From Alisma plantago-aquatica (taxonomy: Eukaryota > Streptophyta > Magnoliopsida > Alismatales > Alismataceae), in contig OY856409.1 of assembly GCA_963693085.1 (NCBI GenBank), positions 1,169,409,749-1,169,473,748 of the forward strand: 64,000 bases of DNA. Reading direction: 5' to 3'. A program made the translations under genes and the position numbers. Positions 1 through 10,480 of this stretch are shown piece after piece. The notes under the pieces were generated by a model, which ran no database searches, was not told the DNA's origin, and worked only from the letters and a program-made list of their open reading frames with translations. Within the stretch, counting starts at the first letter, position 1; every line of letters starts with the position of its first letter.

Positions 1-570
1 TGTTCTTAACATTCTTACTTTGGTATTAATTATTTGTGTTATCAACACTTTATATCTCTTTCTTCCTTTTATCATGGGATATTGCTTATTACATATATTC
101 TTTCAACCTTTACTAGTCAGGGTTGACCTTCCTTATTCTCATATTTCTTATCTTATGATACTCTTTAGGTTGTTTCAGATTGACTACTTGATCAGAGTAA
201 TCAAAAGATAACAATCTAAGAGTTTCCATATTTACTTTATCATCAGTAATTGTATACCTGGCCAGGGTATATAATTACTGAGGTAAGGAAATATGCACTT
301 GTATACTACCATGTCCCTTCTCTTTTCTCATCATTACAAGCATAAATATTAACTTTACTGAATTCTATATCCAGATCAATTCTTTAATACCTTATCTTCT
401 TATAGAAGTAAGCATGTAATATGAAACATCTATCTGATGCAACATTAAAAGCCTTTATGAGACCAATCAAGGAAAGTTTAATCAATTACTCTTTAAATTT
501 TATCCAAAAGATCATAAAGAGATTTATAAGAAATTCCATTTATCTTGTCTAACCTATCATGGCTCAAGGA
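1..570. other. Unassigned AT-rich sequence left of Ty3-1
   Basis: No coding region or known repeat is recognised. Ty3-1 protease homology stops abruptly at about 570, so this stretch is either an element inserted into that protease or the far side of a deletion. The junction region reads ...CTATCA/TGG at about 560, compatible with an LTR end, but neither a partner end nor a target duplication is in the window. Confidence 0.4.
244..280. repeat. Inverted repeat, 15-bp arms
   Basis: The arm CAGTAATTGTATACC (244-258) pairs with GGTATATAATTACTG (266-280) around the 7-nt loop TGGCCAG. There is a single G:T type mismatch. The surrounding DNA is not identified, so the role is unknown. Confidence 0.7.
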
Positions 571-2079
571 TTATATCAAATCCTTGCATATCAAGTGGTA
601 TAAGGTCCGCTTGAATGCGATGATTAGAAAAGAAGAGGATGCAGGGAGAGCATACCTCCTGCAGAATGGCAGACCCACTCAACGGAGTCTCCAACAACAA
701 ACTATCTGTCCTATGACTGACTGTCATATTGCAGTTATGGATCACTCTTCGAGTGATAAAAGAGTGTGTAGCACCCGGGTCAATCAGAACAGATACTACA
801 CAGGATTTAGACATATCAGAATATAAAAGTTTCATCTGACCTGCCACAACCCGTGGATCGACCACTACATCAGGTGGGTTCATAGCATAGAACCTCGTTG
901 TCGCCTGTGGTTGATTTGGTGCAGATGATCCAGCTTGGGACGCTTGTCCACGTCCTCGAGTTGCTCCTTGAGATTGCCTCCTCTGTGATCCCTGTTGACC
1001 TTGTCTTGGAGGCTGTGTCATATTGACAGGCTTAGATCGACAGTCCTTCATCAAATGCCCCACCTTACCACAGTTGTAGCAGCTTCTCTCCAGTTGTTGT
1101 GGTCTTGGTGGTCCAGTAACTGACATTGATGCAGAGTTGTGAGTCTCTTGAGGTGGCTGACCTCGTCCTCTACCTCTACTTGGAGACCACTGAGTCTGAG
1201 AATTAGATCTAGGTGGTGGAGGGTTAGGTGCAGAGGATCTAGGTTTCTTAAAGTCCCTAGATGAAAAACCCTGGAACTGTGGATATCTTTTCTGGGTTTG
1301 CCTCTTCTTAACCACAGATCTCTCTATCCTTCGGACTGACTCAATGAAGGTAGAGAATCTCTCTCGGTTTTCTAAGACAGACAGAGGGGTAGACATGTCA
1401 GCATTCAAACCCTTCTCGAATCTCCTGATTCTTTCTTCTTCTGTGGCAGCCATGTGCGGACAGAACCGCAACAACTCCATGAACTTAGCTTCATACTCGC
1501 TAATGTTCATCATGCCCTGCCTCAGTCTCTCAAACTAAGAGATCTTCTCGTCTAGGAAGGTCTTTGGAAAATATCTGTGAATAAATTCCCATCGAAAGTC
1601 TTCCCACGAGATCTCCATTCCAGGTCTCTTCTTCTCTTCCATTGTCCACCAGTGACCAGCGCTTCCTTTGAGAAGATAGATAGCGTGTCCGACCTTCTCA
1701 ACTTCAGGGATATTGAGAATCCTAAAAGCTTTCTCCAACTCTGTTAACCACAGATCAGCATCTACGGGGTCGGCTGTCCCAAAGTACTCGGTAGCTCCGA
1801 CACGACGAAGTCACTCGAACGTCTTCCCGATACCTTGACCTTCAGGTGGACTGGTGCCCTGGGTGCAGGCATAGGCATCCTGTCGGTAATGTGCGTCATG
1901 GTAGTCATAAACTGCCCGAACATCGTTTGCACATATGGGTTATCCATGTCGGCTGGGTCAAACTGAGGTGGCTCCCTGGGTTGCTCAGGTACGGGTTTCT
2001 CTATCTCTGGAACCCTTGCACCGCCTTGTGGTGTAGCTACACTACTCTCTGCCACGTATTCCTCATGTGGCTCAGACAT
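571..2079 (-). pseudogene. Ty3-1 gag and start of protease, broken
   Basis: Gag forms the capsid of the retrotransposon particle. The chosen start is the ATG at 2079 (MSEPHEEY), matching the gag start position of Ty3-2. In order it shows an acidic N-terminus, the capsid core (LLKGSAGHWW near 1670; FMELLRFCPHMAATEEERIR near 1450), a basic Gln/Arg-rich tail, one CCHC zinc knuckle (CYNCGKVGHLMKDC, about 1038-1080) and the aspartic protease active site (LIDPGATHSF, near 700). Homology ends at GFDIIL, about 571. Damage seen: a small frameshift near 1850, an in-frame TGA near 1815, and a TAG near 1535 where the family has a sense codon. It is followed by no pol. The product would be non-functional. 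Confidence 0.85.
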
Positions 2080-2192
2080 CCTTATGTATCTTCTTCTCCT
2101 GAGGAGCAGAAGATTCTATTAGATAAGGAAGAACACTAAGGATAGACTCGACATCCTAAGTCCTATGTCTCTGTGGACTCAGCGAACCTAGA

Positions 2193-2204
2193 GCTCTGAT
2201 ACCA
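2193..2204 (-). other. Primer binding site (initiator Met-tRNA) of Ty3-1
   Basis: The minus strand reads TGGTATCAGAGC, the complement of the 3' end of plant initiator Met-tRNA. It lies six bases inside the LTR end at 2211, as expected for the start of minus-strand DNA synthesis. Confidence 0.9.
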
Positions 2205-5200
2205 TTTAATTGTGGGCTCCGATCTCCAAAACCACGATATAAACTTAGCGAATCATTCGATTAGTTGCGGAATATGAAAATTACTGGAAATTTAAAACTT
2301 TTTGAGACAAGATCTTGAAATCATAAAACTCCTTTTATAAGAAACAAAGGAAACAGTTTACATCTCTATTAAATCACTTCTTGAGTAGTTATATACAACA
2401 TGATTCAAAAAAATCTCAAGAGACAAAACCAAAATCTCAAACCACTAACTCCTAGGACCTGAGAGTACAGAGACGGCATAAGACTATCTAACTACATGAC
2501 TCAACAGACAGTATCTCCACCTGATATTCATTGCTGCCCCTGGTACTGTTGTTGTTTTTGTTCATCCTTAAACGGGAACCTTCGTCTTCGACGACCACCT
2601 AAAAAGTTGAAATCTACGGAGTGAGACAATGTATAAATTGTCCCAGCGAGAGTTATAACTCTCAACTAGAAGCTTTATTATAACATTAAGGAATATCATA
2701 GACAAGGTAACTTAAATTATGCAACAGCATGTTTAATAACAAGTGAAGCAACTTCTACTTAAGCAGTCATGTCTTTAAAGCATATAAAGAACATGTATAC
2801 AAAATATCTGAACAGATTATTAATGTAATCAATGTAATACCAAACATTATTCCTCATAGTTCAACCTAAGCAGATATGCTACGCGGTTGATTATGTTTTA
2901 CAAACATTATTATGCCCTGCGGAGATGAGGTATACCGCTCATACTCCAACTGATCACTAGTAAGTCGCATCGGTATCATACATAGGTCATCAAAAGAGCC
3001 GGATTCTTATGACCTCATCTTCCTCAGTCAGTAAGAGGATTGTTTGCAGGACATCTTGTGTCTCTGCTGTTATAGCTTACCAGGGTAATCTGGTCCTTCG
3101 CTATTTTAGAGTTACAGTGGCGTTCTGTACTCTCTTCTTCATCGAAAGATTTCTTGTTTATCTCTCATCGATGCGGTATTTGTATTTTCTTTGGGAGATT
3201 TGTGGTACATCTCTTGGTATGGATTTGTAGTGAAGGGTTGATGGATTGTGATATATCTACATCAATTCCTACACTAGGATGTAAGGATTTATGCATCCAT
3301 TTCCCCCACATACTCAAAAGTATGTGATCCAGGAGTTCCCTTGGGAAAACCTGTTTCACCATCATTTGGTCTCTGACAATGATGGATCTATGATCAGGGC
3401 TCTACATAGTATGATTGTACTTGATTAGTTAGGTACATTTCAGTATTCTTTTAACATCATACATGTTCTCAAACATTAATCATTAGCATAGCATCTATGA
3501 AAGTAGAATACTTAAATGTAACAAGTCTAACTCACATCAATTATCATTTCTCAATCATCTCATCACAAGTCATCTGTTAAGCATGACCTTGATGATACTC
3601 ATGGCTCTCATAGCCTAACAATCTCATAAGATGCCACTTGCTAGGTAACAGGGTATTTCACTATTCATAAAGTTAATAACATGCTTTCAATGAACATGAA
3701 ATCATCATCCTTACCTGGATATGATCATCCTCATATAAAAACCTGCTTGGTTAATTTAACTGATAATAGTAAACAATTCATTTCAAAGAAATTGTACCTT
3801 CCTACTCTTACAAGAGTTAGGTTCCCTAAATCTCATCGATTAGGGTAATTCATTTCCTTTGCTTATGATTAGGAATCTTGATTCCTCATCTCATACTTCA
3901 ATCATGAAGATTCATGCTTAAAAGCATAACTTGGAAATAGGGTTTTACCCTATTCAATTAAGGTTATTGAAATCCCTTTATCTTATAAGGCATCATATTT
4001 GTAATATATTCACAGAGTTTCATACCTAAAAACATAACACAGGACTAAGGTTAACATACCCCATCCTTCATTATTTAATATTTCATGTTCATATTATGAG
4101 TCTAACTCTAGTATGCAACTCTACCATCCTTAGAAGCATACTAGGATATGATGAGTATCTACCTTTAATTTCAGCATTTATCAAACTTCATAAAGATTAT
4201 CAATTCTAAGTATCAATCTATTTCTCCTTTATATCATACTCTATACTTATTAAGTATATGAATTCGTTGTGCCCCTATCATAGCTAATTCCATCTTACAA
4301 CTTTTTTTAAAGGTACAGAGGTTTAAACATTGTTGATGTAGGATAACTCATCCTGTAAGATTGATTTAACTATACTTCACTTAAATGCATTACCTTCTAG
4401 ACATCTCCAGGATTTCATAATTGCCAGGTCATAAACTAGGCTCACTATTCATCCCACTAGGATTTCCATATTTTCATTTCCAATTTAGGGGTTCTCATTC
4501 ATATCACATCTCCTATGGATTAGATTTATTGAACTCTTAGCTCACAAGGCATAAAGATTCCTCATATTACAACTTGTAATTAGGGTTTCATACTCAAAAG
4601 CATAACCCTGAATTATTACATTTATCAGATCACCCTAAATTAGGGTTTACTATTCACAATATATTTTATTACCCTAGAATTAGGGTTTACTATACACTCC
4701 TTGGTGAATTGAACTCATAACATCATCATGTATGAGAAACATCATCATTAAAGCCCTCAGATAAAATTAAGATTCATCAATTATCATAATTAGGGTTTCC
4801 ATGATCTCACATAGGTGGATCATACCCTAATCATGCACATTCATATGTATTAAAGGTACTTTACTTGAATTTCAACCATAAAAGGTACTTTCTCTCTCCT
4901 CTCACTAGTAGATGGTGATTACACCACTCTAGATTAGGTTGGGTTAAGTCCTCATTGACTAACATAAGCCATGTCACCACTAACATGTTATTAGGGTTTG
5001 ATTAAAACAAGGTATCCTTTGATTTAACCCTTCAAGGGCATTTTGGTAAAGTACACCATTGATCACCATCATGGGTCAATTCATTAGTCACTTAGTCCCT
5101 TAATGTCCTAAGGTACCATTAGGGTTTAGGTTAAACCACCATTGAACCAATTACACCTTCAAATGATTAAGTATAAACAACCTTGAAAGTCTCCGATCGG

Positions 5201-5214
5201 TTACACATATTCAA

Positions 5215-6160
5215 CCTCCAAACGGTTTGAAACCGTTTGGATGTGTTGACCGTTTGCTAGGTTTGACTCCAAGACCACATGACACCCAAGGTCGTTTGCC
5301 CTCAAACGGTCTTAAGACCGTTTGGGTGCATTGACCGTTTGGGGAGAGTTGACCTCCAAACCGTTTGAGCTTATGCGGTTTGAAACTGTTTGATAAAAAA
5401 CGACTTGAGATCAATTGGTCCAAATGACCTTGAGATCATTTGAGCCCAAACGGTCTTGATACCGTTTTGCCCCAAACGGTCTTGAGACTGTGTGGCCTCA
5501 AACGGTCTTGAGACCGTTTGGACCTCCAAAGTGGTTCAAAAGTTGCAATTGGTCATGTATATGTATGTTGAAGCCCTCAATTGGTCAAGTCCATGACAAC
5601 CACTTATAAAATGAGTCAACTAGGATTAGCCTTAATCAATTGGACATCAAATTGACCCTCAATTGAAAACCAATTAGGGTTAATTCTAACTCAATTAGGG
5701 TTTCCAATCGGATGGTCATCAATGTTCAACAATGTGAGTCAATTCGAGGTTGAACCCATCAATTGACCTCCAATTGGGCCCAAACTTGGCCCAAACGGTC
5801 TTGAGATTGTTTGGACACCCTCCAAACGGTCTTGAGACCGTTTGCCCAAAGTTTGACCAAAAACTAAGTCGGTTGGATAAGGGTTGAACCCTAATTAGGT
5901 CTAAAGTCAGCAATTTCAACCCGATTAGGATTAGGGTGTTGAAGTGCCTTCAACTCTCAATTGGTTAAGAATTAGATTATGGTTATTTATAGGAATGAAA
6001 TTCAATAGGTTACCAACAGACCCTCAAACGGTCTTCCCTTAGTCAACCCTATCAAACGGTCTTGAGACCATTTTGATCCAAAAGGTCTTGCAAGATCGTT
6101 TGAGATCAAACGGTTTGAGACCGTTTGACCTTAAACGGTTTGCAACCGTTTGGACCAAAA
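5215..6160. repeat. Dispersed palindrome array, AAACGG...CCGTTT
   Basis: About a dozen copies of an imperfect palindrome occur. The consensus is CAAACGGTCT, a 2-base spacer (TG), then AGACCGTTTG. Good copies lie near 5218, 5303, 5500, 5820, 6106 and 6133; weaker ones near 5355, 5450, 5475, 5795, 6026, 6053 and 6080. Some have GGTTTGAAACC as the core instead of GGTCTTGAGACC. They lie upstream of the LTR TATA box on the far side from gag or just downstream of it, depending on where transcription starts. Binding sites or hairpins are possible roles; this is inference. Confidence 0.85.
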
Positions 6161-6674
6161 GGGTCCAAGGTCGGTTGATAAATCTGCCTAGGAATTCACA
6201 CCCATCATCTTCAACCTCTATTCAAGTCGGTTACTCCACCTTTTTACTTGCAAAAGTACAAGGAAGAAGGGAGGTAGAAGAAGAACTAAACTTAAATTGC
6301 AAGAACATGCATATGCATAATAAAGAAAGGAGTTTAAGAGTTATAAACCCCGCCTCAAACGTTGTTCCTAGAGATCCAAGCTTCCAATCTTCAAGCCTCT
6401 AATGGCATCTTGAGCTCCACAACTCGGCTAGAGGTGATTCTCCAAGGAAAAGATGGGGATGATCAGCTAGAACAAAGAATCTAAGTGAATTAACCATAGA
6501 ACCAACCTTATATGATGAATTCATCCAAGAATCCAAGCTAGAAGATGGTTCCTACTCACCTTAGAACTACTTGGTAGTCTCCCTGAAGTCCAGAGCTCTG
6601 CCTTGGCCGTTTTGAGAAAGATGAGAAGTGAAGAGGTGAAAAGATACGTTTAGTTGGTTTGCAAGGGAACTAGG

Positions 6675-6684
6675 CTTATATACC
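6675..6684 (-). promoter_or_regulatory. TATA box of Ty3-1 LTR
   Basis: The minus strand reads GGTATATAAG. TATATAAG-type boxes occur at a comparable place, a few hundred bases into the LTR, in Ty3-2 (28351) and Ty3-3 (49692). That makes this the likely promoter of the element. Confidence 0.6.
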
Positions 6685-7371
6685 TTAGGCTATTTTCCAC
6701 CTTAAGGACCTCTAGAACATGGAATTCTCATCCAAGTCCCTCCTTATTTCTAAGGCACACCCAAGACATCAAAGTTTATGCAAAGCCCATCTAAACTCAA
6801 GATCTAAGGGTAAAGAAAGCCATCTTTCAACTAGAATACATATATGAAGGGTCTTCATGCTCATACTAGGTGAAACTACTACAAAGATCATTCTTTTTAT
6901 CTGATTACTTCATTGGTGTGCTCCTTTCATCATTTCTACTCTAAATGATGTCAAAATTCATACTAGATGTTATAGAAGATGTATCTTACAAGTTGCTCCC
7001 CATAATTTGGGTAAATTGCACTTTACTCCAAAATTAAGGTTTTTAAGCATAAGGATCATTCCACAAGCTGCATCTTGATGCCCAGGCTTGGGAAATCCAT
7101 TATACTTCGTCATATTCATTCTTATGTTGTCTCAACATTAAAGGAACATATCAACATGTGTAATTTGCAAGTTAACCCCACTGATTGGGTAAATTACACA
7201 TAGGTCCATGTATGCAAAACAATACTACAACATTGTTCATAGGGGACAAAAATGGAAACATATGTCCCATAGGAGTTTTAGTTACATACTAAAGGATAAT
7301 TACAAACATCTAATTTCATATTTAGGCAAAACACCTAGGGTTAGCTCATAACCCAGGTCAGGGGTGTTACA

Positions 7372-7654
7372 GTTACCATCTTGAAGATGTTCATATTTTC
7401 CATGTTGTTCATGTGACTCATAGTTCATAAAACATAGCATAAGGTACTCAATGTCTATGGCATCATTAGCATGCTTCAAGTAAGCATCAATTTCAGCCTT
7501 AGGCACATTTGGAGTGGGTTCCTCTGGCTCTGGTCTTTCAAGGACATAGAGCTTTCACTCACCAGTAAAAATACTTCTCAAAGTCCTAAATAAGGCATGG
7601 AAGATTATCATGTTTAGTTATGTCCTTCTCAAGGATTGATCGCAGTGAGAACAT
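7372..7654 (-). pseudogene. Copia-2 gag, N-terminal fragment
   Basis: The start is the ATG at 7654, giving MFSLRSILEKD, the usual N-terminus of plant copia gag. After a frameshift and a stop near 7560-7600 the reading continues as KLYVLERPEPEEPTPNVPKA and then DAYLKHANDAIDIEYLMLC, recognisable gag matrix/capsid sequence. It stops where Ty3-1 was inserted at 7371/7372. The rest of gag and all of pol are missing here and would be expected beyond the Ty3-1 insertion, left of the window. Confidence 0.75.
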
Positions 7655-8328
7655 GTCTTTGTATGACATTAGATTCTATAAAGAATATTGCAACTTTTAA
7701 AAACACTTTTTATTTGTTTGATTTGATAAGTTAATGATATGAATTGGGCCTTTAATTAATTATTGCTCCCACTATTTTGTTCAAATTGATAACCCTCATG
7801 TATCAATTTAGAATATTGAGGCATACAATCTTATAGTGGTCCAACATCTAAAATAATTCAACTATTACCTAGCCAACACCAGCGTCTATAGTCAATTATT
7901 AAGGTAGGAAACTTTTTTCAATTGCATCTCATGCAATTCTTGGATAGATGGTATGTGCAACTCCTTTTCATAGTCCATCTGCATGCCTCTGGTGCTTAAT
8001 CTCATTAAAGTCACTCAGTTATGCCTGACCCAAAAGCCAACATGATAATAATGCACCCTGCTTGGTAGGCCCACATTATTACCATCACACTTCCACGAGA
8101 TAGACAGTGTACCACCCTTGGGCTGCCCAAGCTTAGTCCATCAAGCTTTTCATGTATGTTTCTTATGGAAAGTATCTAAGACTTAATATTATATTGAGGG
8201 ATTTTATATTTAAATAAATATACATATCCAATCACCACATACTTAGTACATATCATATACATGATATAACCACAAACAAGAACAAGTAATAATTAAAACA
8301 CACAAGCGATGGTTATGGCCTTACTATT

Positions 8329-8356
8329 GTAATTCCTTAGAGCCACAAGGAATTAC
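8329..8356 (-). other. Leader hairpin of copia-2
   Basis: Perfect 10-bp arms GTAATTCCTT (8329-8338) and AAGGAATTAC (8347-8356) flank an 8-base loop with GCC. The equivalent hairpin of copia-1 (41060-41092) has two base pairs changed on both sides, so pairing is kept. It lies about 680-700 bases upstream of the gag ATG in both elements. Confidence 0.7.
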
Positions 8357-8735
8357 TACCACCTACGGTCCACATCATATGAAACCTATTATTGATGAAG
8401 ATTTATGCTCAAACCAATCCAGGTTGATCGATTCAACACTTGAATCGGTCAGCTCACCTCTTGGTTGCTCGGTTGGGATCTTGTAATGGTCATCTGGTTC
8501 TCAGGTCCAATCGATGTTTGGACTCCTCCAGTCGATCGGTAGGGCCATCAATTGATCTATTTGTCCTCCTATCATCTAGCCTACTCGGCCTTATAGTCGA
8601 CCAGTTCATCTCACGAGTCTATACCCATTTCATACGACAGTTAATAATACTTTCTCTGTATAGAAGAATCAAATATTATATTGTGAAATCAGATCTGTCA
8701 TATATGTATATTTTGAAGCATGAGATCATAGTTCA

Positions 8736-8921
8736 AGTTATGTGACACTTGAATATAGTAATTCGCCCACCACTAATTATTTTCTTATAGTAGTTGCAGA
8801 TAATGTTTGCCATATTCCCTCTCCCAGGAACTGCCGTACAGTGACTCCATGCGAAATCTGCATCCTTTGTTGCTACATGACCAATCCTAGCACCCCTAGC
8901 GTCACCTGAAGACGAAGACAT
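8736..8921 (-). pseudogene. BED-type zinc finger fragment, hAT-transposase-like
   Basis: From the ATG at 8921 the product begins MSSSSGDARGARIGHVATKD. It continues DFAWSHC..., IICNYYKK and ISGGRITIFKCH, the pattern of the N-terminal BED zinc finger found in plant hAT transposases and domesticated relatives (W..C......VICNYC.K...GGI.R...H). The second Cys of the C-x2-C pair is Tyr here, so zinc binding is probably lost. Nothing like a hAT catalytic or dimerisation domain follows. It could also be one exon of a host BED-finger gene; a decayed transposon fragment is more likely. It lies just beyond the copia-2 leader. Confidence 0.6.
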
Positions 8922-10480
8922 CTTCTCAAAAGTCAAAAGTCTACACTGAAAAAGACAAATACAAACAAGCAAAGAAAATAACATATTTGTAACTTATCAT
9001 TTAATCAAAAGTATTAGTAATAAATGTACATTGTACAATACTAATATCAAGTAAAATAAGCCATTAAGTGAACAAAATAGATTTCTTTTATGTATTGTAG
9101 AATCAAAAACAATATTTAAGTGTATAATACCCTCTTGTAATTATAGAATGTAGCACACTATTTTTAAAGACTTTTATTTTAAAGAAAAATATTTAAAAGT
9201 AAATAAAGTTTGAAATTATTTTTAATATATAAAATATGATATTTACTTATTAAAAAGACAAGTGATATGTTTCCAAATACTAACTTCATCTTATACAACA
9301 TTAACACACAATTAAATAGAAAAAACAAAAAATATTTTTTTTTATTTTTAGCATTTTAATAAATAAAAAAGGAATATAAATATTATGAGTAAATTTTTGT
9401 TTATGTATGTTAATGTTAGTCTTTGATAGAACTTCTTCTACTAAACCTAAATTAAATACTTATTAATAATAGTACTAATTGTGTTATTACTATTTATTAG
9501 TGAAATTACATGGTAATGTTAATTATTAGTGTGCTATTTAGGTAGATCTAGTTATAAGTCAGTATATTTTTATAATATAATCATAGATCTAGTGATAAAT
9601 AGTATTAATCATAAGTATTAATTCATTTCAAGAGTCCCAAACTTGTTGTTTATATTCAATATTTTTATATATAGTTGATTTGCTTCACATTCTCATGTTG
9701 ATTCCCTTTTATGATTATCTTAATGAGTAGTCATGTATTGGTTATCGTCATCTTGATACTTTAGGTAATTTTAGTGTTATTGTTATTATTATTGTTGTTG
9801 TTTTTGGTGGTGGTGGCGGCGTTACTATATTATTGTTGTTTTGTTGTTATTGTTGCTTCATATATAAGTTCTCTCTTATTATTAAATTTTTTTGCTTATC
9901 CATTTTGTATATGGAACCCTTAAGCCCTAGGTTGCTATGGAGAACTAAGTCAGTGATTAGAGTTTGAACTAAATAATTTATTTTTCAATCATGTTAGAAT
10001 TCGAATTATGCACTAGTGGCCTTCCTTGAGTTGTTAATCATCCCAAAAAAATCCTAAGAGGCAATCCTTATTCACAACTTAGTCCTGTATTAGCATGTAC
10101 TTTCCTTTATTAGCTAAAAACTTTGGTATTTTACTTCACTTGAATTCACCATTATCTTTTTTTATATTTTATTCTTATGCTTTCTTATTGTAATAACTTT
10201 ATATCAAGTACTATCTTAAATATTTATAATCATATAAAAAACACAATTTCTTTCAATTTAGGTGTCTTACATGGGGTCAAAGTATCATCTAGAAAATACT
10301 ACATTCTTACATTCTTTCCACTTGTTAGCATATATCAGATCATATCTTTTTGGTTCTAAGTTCTAATTAAAGTATTTATCTAATATGTATGTTTTGGAAT
10401 AGAGATCCAGTGTATAATCATAACAATATTAGATTGCCTTCAAAATCGAACAAGTTTATAAACTCACTAGCTCACAATAA
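8922..10480. other. AT-rich stretch without recognisable genes
   Basis: Very AT-rich, with poly-A/T tracts and short ORFs without family likeness. The only distinct feature is the GTT/GGT-rich microsatellite near 9776-9862. Confidence 0.6.
9776..9862. repeat. Trinucleotide microsatellite (GTT/ATT/GGT)n
   Basis: Imperfect ATT, GTT and GGT triplets run for nearly 90 bases, including GGTGGTGGTGGCGGCG. Confidence 0.8.

Larger units (their letters stand above)
571..7371 (-). mobile_element. Ty3-1: partial Ty3 (Tekay/Del-like) LTR retrotransposon
   Basis: Reading leftwards on the minus strand it has a 5' LTR (7371-2211), a Met-tRNA primer site (2204-2193), gag (from 2079) and the start of the aspartic protease, where it breaks off at about 571. 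Reverse transcriptase, integrase and the 3' LTR are absent. The right end is clean: the LTR begins TGTAACACCCC on the minus strand and abuts copia-2 gag at 7372. GTTAC (7372-7376) is the presumptive target duplication, without a partner in the window. Tekay-type assignment rests on close gag similarity to Ty3-2, which has a chromodomain, and on the very long LTR. Confidence 0.85.
2211..7371 (-). repeat. 5' LTR of Ty3-1 (5.16 kb)
   Basis: It starts TGTAACACCCC at 7371 and ends in CA at 2211, next to the primer site. About 5161 bp is long even for Tekay-type LTRs; I saw no clear nested insertion. Near its 3' end (about 2580-2665) it shares a block with the Ty3-2, Ty3-3 and Ty3-X LTRs, including a GACAAT...ATTGTC hairpin followed by TTTTAGGTGG. 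A TATA box lies at 6675-6684 and a palindromic motif array at 5215-6160. There are many scattered AATTAGGGTTT motifs (about 4500-5950). Small ORFs inside it have no family likeness and are ignored. Confidence 0.85.
7372..8680 (-). mobile_element. Copia-2: fragment of a Ty1/copia element (gag 5' part and leader)
   Basis: Reading leftwards on the minus strand there is about 1 kb of 5' leader and then the start of gag, cut at 7372 by the Ty3-1 LTR. The leader (about 7700-8680) is clearly similar to that of copia-1 (about 40450-41340). Shared landmarks include GGCCTTTAATTAATTA, the GCTCCCACTATTTTG stretch, CCAAAAGCC, CACGAGATAGAC-like and ATATCCAATCACCAC. The LTR and primer site are not found; similarity fades at about 8680. 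Confidence 0.8.

Noticed and set aside
5215..6160. Regular palindromic repeats as a CRISPR array
   Set aside because: Spacing is irregular, repeats are degenerate, there are no cas genes, and the context is a plant LTR retrotransposon.
5215..6160. AAACGG motifs as Ac-type hAT transposase binding sites
   Set aside because: The hexamer matches the known maize Ac site, but it lies in an LTR with no hAT ends or 8-bp duplication around it; chance or unrelated.
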